This document shows, in pieces, positions 15,284-22,406 of a stretch of 64,000 nt of DNA. The translations under genes were made by a program, and so were the position numbers. The stretch covers positions 34,538 through 98,537 of the forward strand of contig DATKSK010000068.1 of NCBI GenBank assembly GCA_035531755.1, written 5' to 3'. The stretch comes from Acidimicrobiales bacterium (lineage in GTDB: Bacteria; Actinomycetota; Acidimicrobiia; Acidimicrobiales; UBA8190). Position 1 is the first letter of the stretch; each line of letters opens with the position of its first letter. The notes under the pieces are model-generated. The model did not search any database and was not told where the DNA came from. It was given only the letters and a program-made list of their open reading frames with translations.

Positions 15284-16294
15284 TCAGGACCAGTCGATGA
15301 CGAGGCGCCCCGCCTCTTCGGTCACCGCCGTGCCCAACTCCTCACACGCGCGGCGGAACCGGCTCCTCACCCATGTGGCCTCGTCCCCGGAGGCGAGCCG
15401 AGTCCGGCAGTCGTCGAGTGCAAGAGGTACCGCTTCGAGCCGTCGGGGTCCGCCGGCGTCCAGGGTGACCAGGAACAACAGGCCGAGGTCGTTGCGCAGC
15501 ACGGGATCGGTGGCGTAATCGTCGAGGAAGTCCCCGAGGTCGAAGAGGACCGGACGCGCCACCCCGTGGAACACGTGTGCCGAATGGCCCGCCACCAGCG
15601 TGGCTCCGGCCTCGACCAGGGCATCGGCGGCGCGTCGGACATGGGCGACCGGGCGGAGCACCATGTTCGGCCCCCAGTGGGGCGTCACGATCACCGCGTC
15701 CGGTGTGTCCTGGGTGCTGGCGAGCGCTGATGCCGCTGCCAGCGTCAACCATGAGGGGATGTCGGTTCGCAGGTCGGCGTACGCCACACCGGGCCGATGC
15801 GGTCCGGCGGCGAAGGCCGACGGATGGTCCGTGACCCCCACCACGGCCACGTGTCGGCCGCGGACATCGAGGACTGCGGGCGCCCGGGCACGCGCCACAT
15901 CGGCGCCGGCGCCGACCCAGGCGATGCCCGCGGCCTCCAGGAAGTGGAACGTGTCGAGCAGCGCCTCCGTCCCATAGTCGAGCGCGTGGTTGTTGGCGAG
16001 CGTGACGCAGGTGGTCCCCAGTTGGACGAGGGTGTCGAGCGCCGCGGGTGGGGCGCGGAAGAAGAACGGCTTGCCGGGGTCGCGCCACGGGCGGCCGCGT
16101 GTCGACACGCAGCACTCCAGGTTGAGAAGGACCATATCGGCCTCGCGGGCGATCTCGACCACCTCGGGAGCCACCAGGCGCGCCGACGGATCGGCGGCGA
16201 GACGCTGGGCGACGCCTCGCCCGAGCATCGTGTCACCGGCGAGTGCGACGCGAAGGGCCGGGCTTCTCGGCCGGCGTGCGCCCTGTTGGCCCAT
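15284..16294 (-). CDS. CapA-family metallophosphatase-like protein
   Basis: 336 aa. The CapA/poly-gamma-glutamate synthesis signature is clear: LAGDTMLGRGV with the metal-binding Asp, LLNLECCVSTRG, CVTLANNHALDYG (NNH), VVGVTDHPS, VIVTPHWGPNM (HWG) and LVAGHSAHVFHG (GHxxH). No signal peptide is visible, so a cytoplasmic role is likely despite the family's link to capsules. It follows the ribosome-hibernation gene by 48 bp and closes the three-gene operon that starts at 18950. Substrate unknown. Confidence 0.85.
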   Translation of the reverse strand: MGQQGARRPRSPALRVALAGDTMLGRGVAQRLAADPSARLVAPEVVEIAREADMVLLNLECCVSTRGRPWRDPGKPFFFRAPPAALDTLVQLGTTCVTLANNHALDYGTEALLDTFHFLEAAGIAWVGAGADVARARAPAVLDVRGRHVAVVGVTDHPSAFAAGPHRPGVAYADLRTDIPSWLTLAAASALASTQDTPDAVIVTPHWGPNMVLRPVAHVRRAADALVEAGATLVAGHSAHVFHGVARPVLFDLGDFLDDYATDPVLRNDLGLLFLVTLDAGGPRRLEAVPLALDDCRTRLASGDEATWVRSRFRRACEELGTAVTEEAGRLVIDWS

Positions 16295-16342
16295 TCCTTC
16301 CTCTCTGCGTCTGCGATCGCCGGCCGACGGCGAGCGGGATCG

Positions 16343-17776
16343 TCACTCGGGGACGATCAACCCGTAGTGCCCGTCGTAGCGGCGATACAGCACGTTGCCC
16401 CGACCCGTTGCGGCATTGGCGAAGAACACGTGCGGCTCTCCGCCGGCGTTGAGCCGCTCGATCGCCTCGTCGACCGTGAGCACGGGAGCCGCCGTGCCCG
16501 GCACCTTCAGGAGTACGGCGGTGGGCCCGGGGTCGACGTCGACGGCCACCAGGCGCTCGAGCACGTACGAACCGTCGACCGACCGCTCGATCATGGCGTC
16601 GGCGCCGCTGGCCAGGTCGACGAAGAGGTAGAAGTGGAAGTCCAGCTGTTCCATGTCGAACAGGGCCTCGTCCGGGGTGAGCTCGTCGACGGCGAAGGTC
16701 TTGTGTCGGACCAGCTGCCGCTCCTCCAGCGGGCGCTCGAAGTACGCGGGCCGAGCCGCGGGAGGGTCGCCGTGGCGCCATTCCCCGGGCTCGGCCACCG
16801 ACCGCGACCGCGCCAGCCGCTCACGATGCTGGGCCCGGTGGTCGAGGAGGTCCCGCAGGCGCCCCTGCAGGCGGTCGACGGCCTCGGGCATCGTGTGGGC
16901 GGCCACGTGCGCCCGCACGAGGTCGCCGTTCACGTCCAGGGTCGCCTGTGCCACGGCGGGGCGGTCCCTGGCCGGGTCGGCCTCCTTGGCGAGCTTCACG
17001 CGGGCGAACAGCACCGGCTCCCGGAGCATCTCGAGCAGACGCGCCACCCGATCCTGGGCGTAGGCCTTGGCGTCCTCGCCGACGTCGCCCACCGCTGACA
17101 TCACGATGGTGAGCGCGCCGGCTGCGGTCTCGATGACGGCGGGGGCCTCGGGCGGACGGCCTTCCTCGACCCACTGTTCGGTCAGCTCGCCATGCGCAAA
17201 CCGGCAGCGCACGCTGACGGCCCGCTCGTCGGGACCGGACGGCGCCCAGGTGACGATGGCTTCGCCGTCGGCTCCCCGAACCGCGGCGCGGCGCCCGGCG
17301 CCGAGCAGCGGGCTCGCCTCGAGCCAGGCCTGAAGGGCCGATCGCCCCGTCACGGGCTCCTCGCCGACGTGGAGGACCGCGTCGGGGGCGTAGAGAGCCG
17401 ACGCCCCGGCCGCGTCGCCGCCGCTCAGGCTGGTGGCCCAGGCCCGGACCACTTCGAGGGGATGCATGACTCCCGAGCGCGCCAACTCGGGGTTGACGTG
17501 GGCGTAGGGCAGGGGTCCCTTGGTGTCAGGACCGCGGGCACCGGTCAGGGCCCCGAAGCGGTGATGGCGGTGCGACGCACGCGCGCCTGGTCGCAACTGC
17601 ACCTCGACGGCCGTCTCCACTCCCTGCTCGCGCCGGACGTCGAAGTGGACGTGCGCCCCGGCTCGGCGGGCCACTGCCTCGAGATCGGCCACCCGGGCCC
17701 GAAACACCCGGCCGGCCCGCACGATCGTCGCCTCGCCGGACGACGGATCGAACCACTGCACCACCCCGTCAGGCAT
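16343..17776 (-). CDS. Ribosome hibernation factor (HPF/RaiA type) with extra N-terminal domains
   Basis: 477 aa, twice the usual long HPF. Residues 1-78 resemble a cold-shock-like fold (VVQWFDPSSGEATIV, VHFDVRREQGV, RHHRFGALTG). Residues 103-215 are an NTF2/SnoaL-like domain (VVRAWATSLSGGDAAGASALYAPDAVLHV). Residues about 220-325 match the HPF ribosome-binding domain. Two S30AE/sigma-54-modulation C-terminal domains follow (RHKTFAVDELTPDEALFDME, 356-412; PVLTVDEAIERLNAG, 430-477), the part that dimerises to form 100S ribosomes. It sits 61 bp after the eRF1-like gene in one operon with a DosR-like promoter. RafS of Mycobacterium is a DosR-controlled factor of the same family. Confidence 0.82.
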   Translation of the reverse strand: MPDGVVQWFDPSSGEATIVRAGRVFRARVADLEAVARRAGAHVHFDVRREQGVETAVEVQLRPGARASHRHHRFGALTGARGPDTKGPLPYAHVNPELARSGVMHPLEVVRAWATSLSGGDAAGASALYAPDAVLHVGEEPVTGRSALQAWLEASPLLGAGRRAAVRGADGEAIVTWAPSGPDERAVSVRCRFAHGELTEQWVEEGRPPEAPAVIETAAGALTIVMSAVGDVGEDAKAYAQDRVARLLEMLREPVLFARVKLAKEADPARDRPAVAQATLDVNGDLVRAHVAAHTMPEAVDRLQGRLRDLLDHRAQHRERLARSRSVAEPGEWRHGDPPAARPAYFERPLEERQLVRHKTFAVDELTPDEALFDMEQLDFHFYLFVDLASGADAMIERSVDGSYVLERLVAVDVDPGPTAVLLKVPGTAAPVLTVDEAIERLNAGGEPHVFFANAATGRGNVLYRRYDGHYGLIVPE

Positions 17777-17837
17777 CCTCGACCACCCTCTCGCTCGTCC
17801 GGGTCCGGCCCCACCCCGTCATCCCCGTCGCATGTCC

Positions 17838-18950
17838 TCAGTACCGTTCGATGGCTCCGATACCACCCATGGCATCGAGCGCAGCCGGTTCGCAGAACTC
17901 CACCTCGGCGCGTTGCGCGCACGCCTGTGCGATCGCCGGCGCGACGACGTCGTCGACGACGATCGGACGTTCCCCGCACACCGGGCACCGGAGCCCATCG
18001 GCCACCAACTGCATGCACCCGGGGCAACGACCGCCGGACGCCTCGAGGTCCCGCGACACCAAGAGGACGCCCACCCGCCCCGCCCGCAGGACGCCGAGCG
18101 TGGCAGTGAGCCCGCTCACCGCCCCCGCCCCCTGTTGGGCCCGTCCCCGCACCTCCTCCACGAGGGCGGCCTGGCGCCGGTGCCGCTCGTGGCGAACCAC
18201 GTCGATTGCCGCCCCCGCCACCTGGGACACCGGGGCGTTCACAGCGACCTTGATCGTCCCGGTGACGTGTTCCCTCACGCCTCGTGGCAGCTCCCCCCGG
18301 AGCTGTCCGACGATGTCGGCGGGGCCGCCGAGCACGATCCGCTCCACCGGCCGCTCCTTCAATTCGTCGAGCACCGCCCGGGCGACGTTGCTCAGGTGCC
18401 GCCGAGCCGCCTCCTCGTGGTGCCGTTCGAAGCTGCCGAGCTCGACGTCGGTGTCGACCTGGCGGGCCGGCTTGTCGACCGGCCCCTCGAGCTCGTGCGT
18501 CTCACCAGGGTCGAGCCGCAGCAGCCTGGACCGATGACGGTCGGTCACCACGACCAGCGCGTGCTCGTCGGATGCCAGAACCTTGCAGAGCCCGGCCACG
18601 TCGGGCGCCGGACTCACTCCCACGTGGTCGTGCACGGACACGGGCAATTCGAAGGTCCGGAAGAAATTCTGCGCGTTGCACGAGAAGGCTGCGAGGCCCC
18701 GCGTCACCCTGCGATCGATCCCGGCCGCCAACCACTCGCGGATCCGGAGGAGGTCGGCCTCGACCGCGTTGGCGACTTCCTTGCCGAGCGGCTCCGCCTG
18801 GGTGCGGGCCAGGCGGACGAGGTGGTCGATCCGAGGGTCGACATCCGAGGGGCGAGGGTACCTGCGCCCGTCCACATCGACGTAGAGGCTGGTCACGATC
18901 GGATCGCCGCGAAATACGGCCAACTCGCGAACCTCGGAAACCTCGATCAC
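17838..18950 (-). CDS. Vms1/eRF1-like protein (Rv2629 type) with zinc ribbon
   Basis: 370 aa from GTG 18950. Sequence blocks follow actinobacterial eRF1-domain proteins: PIVTSLYVDVDGRRYPRP at the N-terminus, ALVVVTDRHRSRLLRLD, a charged linker with GSFERHHEEAARRHLSNVA, then ERIVLGGPADIVGQL and TIKVAVNAPV. Near residue 310 there is a C-x2-C...C-x2-C pair (GRCPGC, LRCPVCG), a probable zinc ribbon. Vms1/eRF1 relatives act on peptidyl-tRNA in stalled ribosomes. Rv2629 is in the M. tuberculosis dormancy regulon. First gene of the operon with the hibernation factor and CapA. Confidence 0.77.
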   Translation of the reverse strand: MIEVSEVRELAVFRGDPIVTSLYVDVDGRRYPRPSDVDPRIDHLVRLARTQAEPLGKEVANAVEADLLRIREWLAAGIDRRVTRGLAAFSCNAQNFFRTFELPVSVHDHVGVSPAPDVAGLCKVLASDEHALVVVTDRHRSRLLRLDPGETHELEGPVDKPARQVDTDVELGSFERHHEEAARRHLSNVARAVLDELKERPVERIVLGGPADIVGQLRGELPRGVREHVTGTIKVAVNAPVSQVAGAAIDVVRHERHRRQAALVEEVRGRAQQGAGAVSGLTATLGVLRAGRVGVLLVSRDLEASGGRCPGCMQLVADGLRCPVCGERPIVVDDVVAPAIAQACAQRAEVEFCEPAALDAMGGIGAIERY

Positions 18951-18956
18951 CTTTCG

Positions 18957-18999
18957 ATGGTGGAGCAGGCGGGCCCAACCGACCAGGGCCTTCAGTCAC
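18957..18999 (-). promoter_or_regulatory. DosR-box-like promoter of the eRF1-like/HPF/CapA operon
   Basis: Minus strand: GTGACTGAAGGCCCTGG (18999-18983), 20 bp, CACCAT (18962-18957), 6 nt, GTG start at 18950. Same geometry as the promoters at 5061, 13572 and 22358. It lies back to back with the promoter at 19149 in the 264-bp divergent region. Confidence 0.65.
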
Positions 19000-19148
19000 T
19001 GCTCGGGGAATCGGACCCGAGATCGCCCCGGGTCTTCCTGCCCCATGCCACGGCGGGCACGGCGGGCACGGCGGTGATCGACGAGCTGCGACACGCGCCC
19101 ACGTCCACCGTCGCCTGAATCGCGGTCCGGCGCCTCCGGCCAAGTCGA

Positions 19149-19191
19149 GTGACCATTGACCCTGGTCCAGCGTCGTCCACAGGGGGACCCT
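19149..19191 (+). promoter_or_regulatory. DosR-box-like promoter of the PRTase-hydrolase gene
   Basis: GTGACCATTGACCCTGG (19149-19165), 20 bp, GACCCT (19186-19191). The predicted transcription start is 19198, giving a 17-nt leader that holds AGGAGG before ATG 19215. The box differs from that of the erythromycin-esterase gene at only two of 17 positions. Confidence 0.65.
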
Positions 19192-19214
19192 GGATGATGG
19201 GCCAGGAGGTTGCC

Positions 19215-20561
19215 ATGCCCTTCATCGATCGTGCCGATGCCGGACGACGCCTGGCGGCGCTCCTCGACCATCTTCGGGGCTCCGACGTCGTGGTGGTCGG
19301 CCTCCCCCGGGGTGGGGTGCCTGTGGCCTTCGAGGTGGCCCGTGCGTTGGGTGCACCGCTGGACGTGATCGCGGTGCGCAAGGTGGGTGTGCCCTTCCAG
19401 CCCGAGCTGGCCATGGGCGCCATCGGCGAAGCGGGGGCACGGGTGGTCGACGAGCGAGTCGTCGCGGCGGCTGGCATCAGCAGCGAGGAGTTCGCCGCCG
19501 TGGAGGCCCGCGAGCGTGTCGAGCTCGAGCGCCGCGTGCGGCGGTTCCGGGGGGAGCGGCCTCCGGTCTCCCTTGCCGGCCGCACGGTGGTCGTCGTCGA
19601 CGACGGCATCGCCACCGGGTCGACAGCCCGGGCCGCCTGCCAGGTAGCGCGAGCCCGGGGCGCCGCCCGGGTGGTCCTTGCCATCCCGGTCGCACCCCCC
19701 GAGTCGGTCGCCACGCTGAGCCGCGACGCCGACGAGGTCGTGTGTGTCGAGACGCCGGTGAGGTTCTTCGCCATCGGGGAGTTCTACGAGGACTTCACCC
19801 AGACGAGCGACGCCGAGGTGATCGCCCTGCTCGAGCGGGCGGTGCCGCTTGCCGCGGTCACCGCTCACCCGACCGCGATCGGTGGCCGGGGCCCGTCTGC
19901 GACACCCGACCCCCCGCTCCGGGACGAGGACGTCGAGGTGCGCGCCGGGACGCTGCGGCTCTCGGGCCACCTGACGGTTCCCGAAGGGGTGACGGGCATC
20001 GTCGTCTTCGCCCACGGGAGCGGCAGCAGCCGGCACAGCCCCCGCAACCGTTTCGTGGCGTCGGTCCTCAACCGCGACGGCCTCGGCACCCTGCTCTTCG
20101 ACCTCCTCACGCCGGAGGAGGAGGTCGACCGGGCCAACGTGTTCGACATCTCCCTGCTCGGGCACCGACTCGTCGAGGTGACGCGCTGGCTGCGAGCCGA
20201 TCCCACGGCTGCCACGTTGCGTGTCGGGTACTTCGGCGCGAGCACCGGCGCAGCAGCCGCCCTGTGGGCTGCGGGAGCGCCGGACGCGGAGATCGCCGCC
20301 GTCGTCTCCCGGGGGGGACGCCCTGACCTGGCAGCCGACAGACTGGCGTTCGTCGCCGCCCCGACCCTGCTCATCGTGGGTGGTCATGACGACGTCGTGC
20401 TGGATCTCAATCGCCGAGCGGCGGCGCAGCTGCGATGCGAGCACCGGCTCGAGGTCGTCCCGGGCGCGACCCATCTCTTCGAGGAGCCCGGCACCCTCGA
20501 GACCGCCGCCGCGTTGGCGAGCGGCTGGTTCGTCGGCCACATGGCCACGTCCCGGACATGA
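19215..20561 (+). CDS. Phosphoribosyltransferase - dienelactone-hydrolase-like fusion
   Basis: 448 aa from ATG 19215 (AGGAGG 5 bp upstream; in-frame ATGs at 19194 and 19197 are possible). Residues 1-215 are a type I PRTase domain with GLPRGGVPVAFEVA, VRKVGVP and the PRPP-binding VVVVDDGIATGSTARA. Residues about 235-448 are an alpha/beta hydrolase with GIVVFAHGSGSSRHSPRN, nucleophile region YFGASTGAAAA, LLIVGGHDDVV and the last His in GATHLFEEPG. Rv0571c of M. tuberculosis has this fusion and belongs to the DosR regulon, and Rv2030c joins a PRTase to an erythromycin esterase, whose homologue here is the gene at 22407. Substrate unknown. Confidence 0.85.
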   Translation: MPFIDRADAGRRLAALLDHLRGSDVVVVGLPRGGVPVAFEVARALGAPLDVIAVRKVGVPFQPELAMGAIGEAGARVVDERVVAAAGISSEEFAAVEARERVELERRVRRFRGERPPVSLAGRTVVVVDDGIATGSTARAACQVARARGAARVVLAIPVAPPESVATLSRDADEVVCVETPVRFFAIGEFYEDFTQTSDAEVIALLERAVPLAAVTAHPTAIGGRGPSATPDPPLRDEDVEVRAGTLRLSGHLTVPEGVTGIVVFAHGSGSSRHSPRNRFVASVLNRDGLGTLLFDLLTPEEEVDRANVFDISLLGHRLVEVTRWLRADPTAATLRVGYFGASTGAAAALWAAGAPDAEIAAVVSRGGRPDLAADRLAFVAAPTLLIVGGHDDVVLDLNRRAAAQLRCEHRLEVVPGATHLFEEPGTLETAAALASGWFVGHMATSRT

Positions 20562-20720
20562 GCGACGTCGACGTCTGACGCCGCCCCCACGAGGAGGAGC
20601 GCGCCGACATCGCCCGGGGGAGCGACCTGGCGGCCCCCCTCGTCCATCCGGCGGCCGTCCTCATCTCGCCGGGATGGAGGACGCCCAGATCACGCTGCTC
20701 GCACGACGCGGCGGCTCGGA

Positions 20721-20846
20721 TCAACTCTCGGCGATCGGGTTCTTGTCGGCCGGCTTCGGTTCGGATGTCGGAATTCGGATCTCGAGGATGCCGTCTTTGT
20801 GGCGCTCGTCCGCCGGGCGGTCGCGCAGCCGGGCTTCGCGGTCGGC
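20721..20846 (-). pseudogene. Hsp20/alpha-crystallin C-terminal remnant
   Basis: In frame directly after the TAA of the serine hydrolase, 41 codons read RHKDGILEIRIPTSEPKPAD and end at TGA 20723-20721. The DGxLxIxIP strand followed by a short Pro/Lys tail is the usual end of a small heat-shock protein. The alpha-crystallin core is absent. HspX (Rv2031c) is the hallmark DosR-regulon protein and lies beside Rv2030c in Mycobacterium, so a lost hspX-like gene would fit. The short length keeps this tentative. The neighbouring 20562-20720 shows nothing I recognise. Confidence 0.5.
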
Positions 20847-22121
20847 TTATCTCGTCCGGCGTCCGCCGTGCAGTGCTCTGGCCGATCGGAGCACCAGTCC
20901 AGCCAAGCGGAAGATCCGCTGATCGCCGCCGACAGGGGCCTGGATCAACCTCAGCTCGTTGGTGACGAAGCCAAATGACAACCCCGTGGCAGGATCGGCC
21001 CACCCCCCCGAGCCACCGAAACCGTAATGCCCGAAGGCCGAGTCACCCCGGTATCCTCGCGCCCCGGCCCGGTGGTACCCCATGCGCCAATTCATCCGCA
21101 TGCCGATGACCGCGTCGTGGGCCCTGGTCTGGACCTCGCTCAGCGCGCGCACCGTCTCCGGGGACAGGAGCCGGATGCCTTCGACCTCACCATCGTTGGC
21201 GATGACCGCGTAGAGCTTGGCGAGCGCATGCGCCGAGAAGAGGCCGTTGACCGACGGCATCTCGGTGTTCAGCACCGACGGCGACGGACCGGTGAGCAGG
21301 CGGTCGAGGTACGGGACGTACAGTGCCTCGAGGAAACGGCGGGTCAACTCGACCTTGCGAAGCGTCGGCATGGACCTGGCGCTCATGCTGGCAAAGAGCG
21401 GTGGCGTGGGACGCACGGGCGGGGTCCGGCCGAGGGACGGCGCGAAGCGGCCGACGCCGTCGGGCGGCATCCCGATGCACAAGCCGTCCGTGCCCAGGGG
21501 CTCGGCGAGCTCCGCACGCACGAGGTCTGCCATGCCGAGCCCGGTGACCCTCCGGGCCAACCCGGCCAGCAGCCACCCGAAGGTGATCGCGTGGTACCCG
21601 GGGTGCCCCGGCCACGGGTCCGAGGGCCGGGCCGCGAGTCGTTCCTCCAGGGCGATGTGGTCGAGCAGGGCCTCCGGGCCGTCGACGAGATCGGTCATCG
21701 AGTGCAGGCCGGCCTGGTGGCTGAGAAGCTGTCGCACGGTGATGGCTTGCTTCCCGGCAGCACCGAAGTCCGGCCAGTAGGAGGCGACCGGCGCGTCGTA
21801 GTCGACCAGGCCACGGTCGGCCAGGCGATGGATGACGGTGGCAGCCACACCCTTGGTGGTCGAGAAGCATATGGTGACCGTGTCGCGCTCCCACGGCCGC
21901 GACCGGCGGCGGTCGGCGAACCCGGCCCACACGTCGACGACCGGCCGGCCGTGCAAACGGACCGCCAGGCCTGCGCCACCTCGGCTGCCCGAATTGAACA
22001 GCTGGCCGAAGTACGACACCGCGGGCGCGAACATCGGATGCGCGTGGCCCTCGAGGGACCCGGGTGGAAGCTGTCGATCCGCGGCCCGGTGGGCTTGCCC
22101 GGCGGAGGTCAATGCCGCCAC
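20847..22121 (-). CDS. Serine hydrolase, beta-lactamase/esterase (class C-like) family
   Basis: 424 aa from GTG 22121; start uncertain. The S-x-x-K motif is CFSTTKGVAA. The family's other landmarks are GRPVVDVWAGFADR, VRQLLSHQAGLHSM, HPGYHAITFGWLLAGLARRVTG (Tyr motif region) and FGHYGFGGSGGWADP. This pattern matches actinobacterial LipE/EstB-type esterases rather than true beta-lactamases. No signal peptide is evident, which suggests a cytoplasmic or membrane-associated esterase. It is convergent with the PRTase-hydrolase gene and ends in frame into the Hsp20 remnant. Confidence 0.83.
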   Translation of the reverse strand: MAALTSAGQAHRAADRQLPPGSLEGHAHPMFAPAVSYFGQLFNSGSRGGAGLAVRLHGRPVVDVWAGFADRRRSRPWERDTVTICFSTTKGVAATVIHRLADRGLVDYDAPVASYWPDFGAAGKQAITVRQLLSHQAGLHSMTDLVDGPEALLDHIALEERLAARPSDPWPGHPGYHAITFGWLLAGLARRVTGLGMADLVRAELAEPLGTDGLCIGMPPDGVGRFAPSLGRTPPVRPTPPLFASMSARSMPTLRKVELTRRFLEALYVPYLDRLLTGPSPSVLNTEMPSVNGLFSAHALAKLYAVIANDGEVEGIRLLSPETVRALSEVQTRAHDAVIGMRMNWRMGYHRAGARGYRGDSAFGHYGFGGSGGWADPATGLSFGFVTNELRLIQAPVGGDQRIFRLAGLVLRSARALHGGRRTR

Positions 22122-22357
22122 CCGACCGCTGAGGGGTCGCCCGGACAGTCCGCGGCGGTCATGAGGGGGTCGGCGCTGCGGCTCGCATGTCCCACGCCTC
22201 CTGGTACCGACGGCCTACCTGCGTCCTGGCCCCACGGTATGCCCCTGCCTGGCGACCCGACAGAGTCCTTGGCCCTATCTCACCGTGGAGCGCACACGCC
22301 GACGCCCTGGTCATCCGACCACCGACACCGGCACCTCCGACCGGGGACCGGGACGTT
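22122..22357. other. Intergenic stretch without a recognisable gene
   Basis: 236 bp between the serine hydrolase start and the promoter of the erythromycin esterase. Short frames cross it on both strands, but none has a ribosome-binding site or a recognisable protein. It should hold the promoter of the serine hydrolase. Confidence 0.4.
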
Positions 22358-22400
22358 GTGACCATGGTCCCTGGCGGCACCGGCGCCGGCGGGCGACGCT
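22358..22400 (+). promoter_or_regulatory. DosR-box-like promoter of the erythromycin-esterase gene
   Basis: GTGACCATGGTCCCTGG (22358-22374) with the perfect palindrome GACCATGGTC, 20 bp, GACGCT (22395-22400), 6 nt, GTG start at 22407. The absence of a Shine-Dalgarno sequence agrees with leaderless translation. The stretch GACGCTGT is identical to that before ATG 5012. Confidence 0.68.
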
Positions 22401-22406
22401 GTCCGC

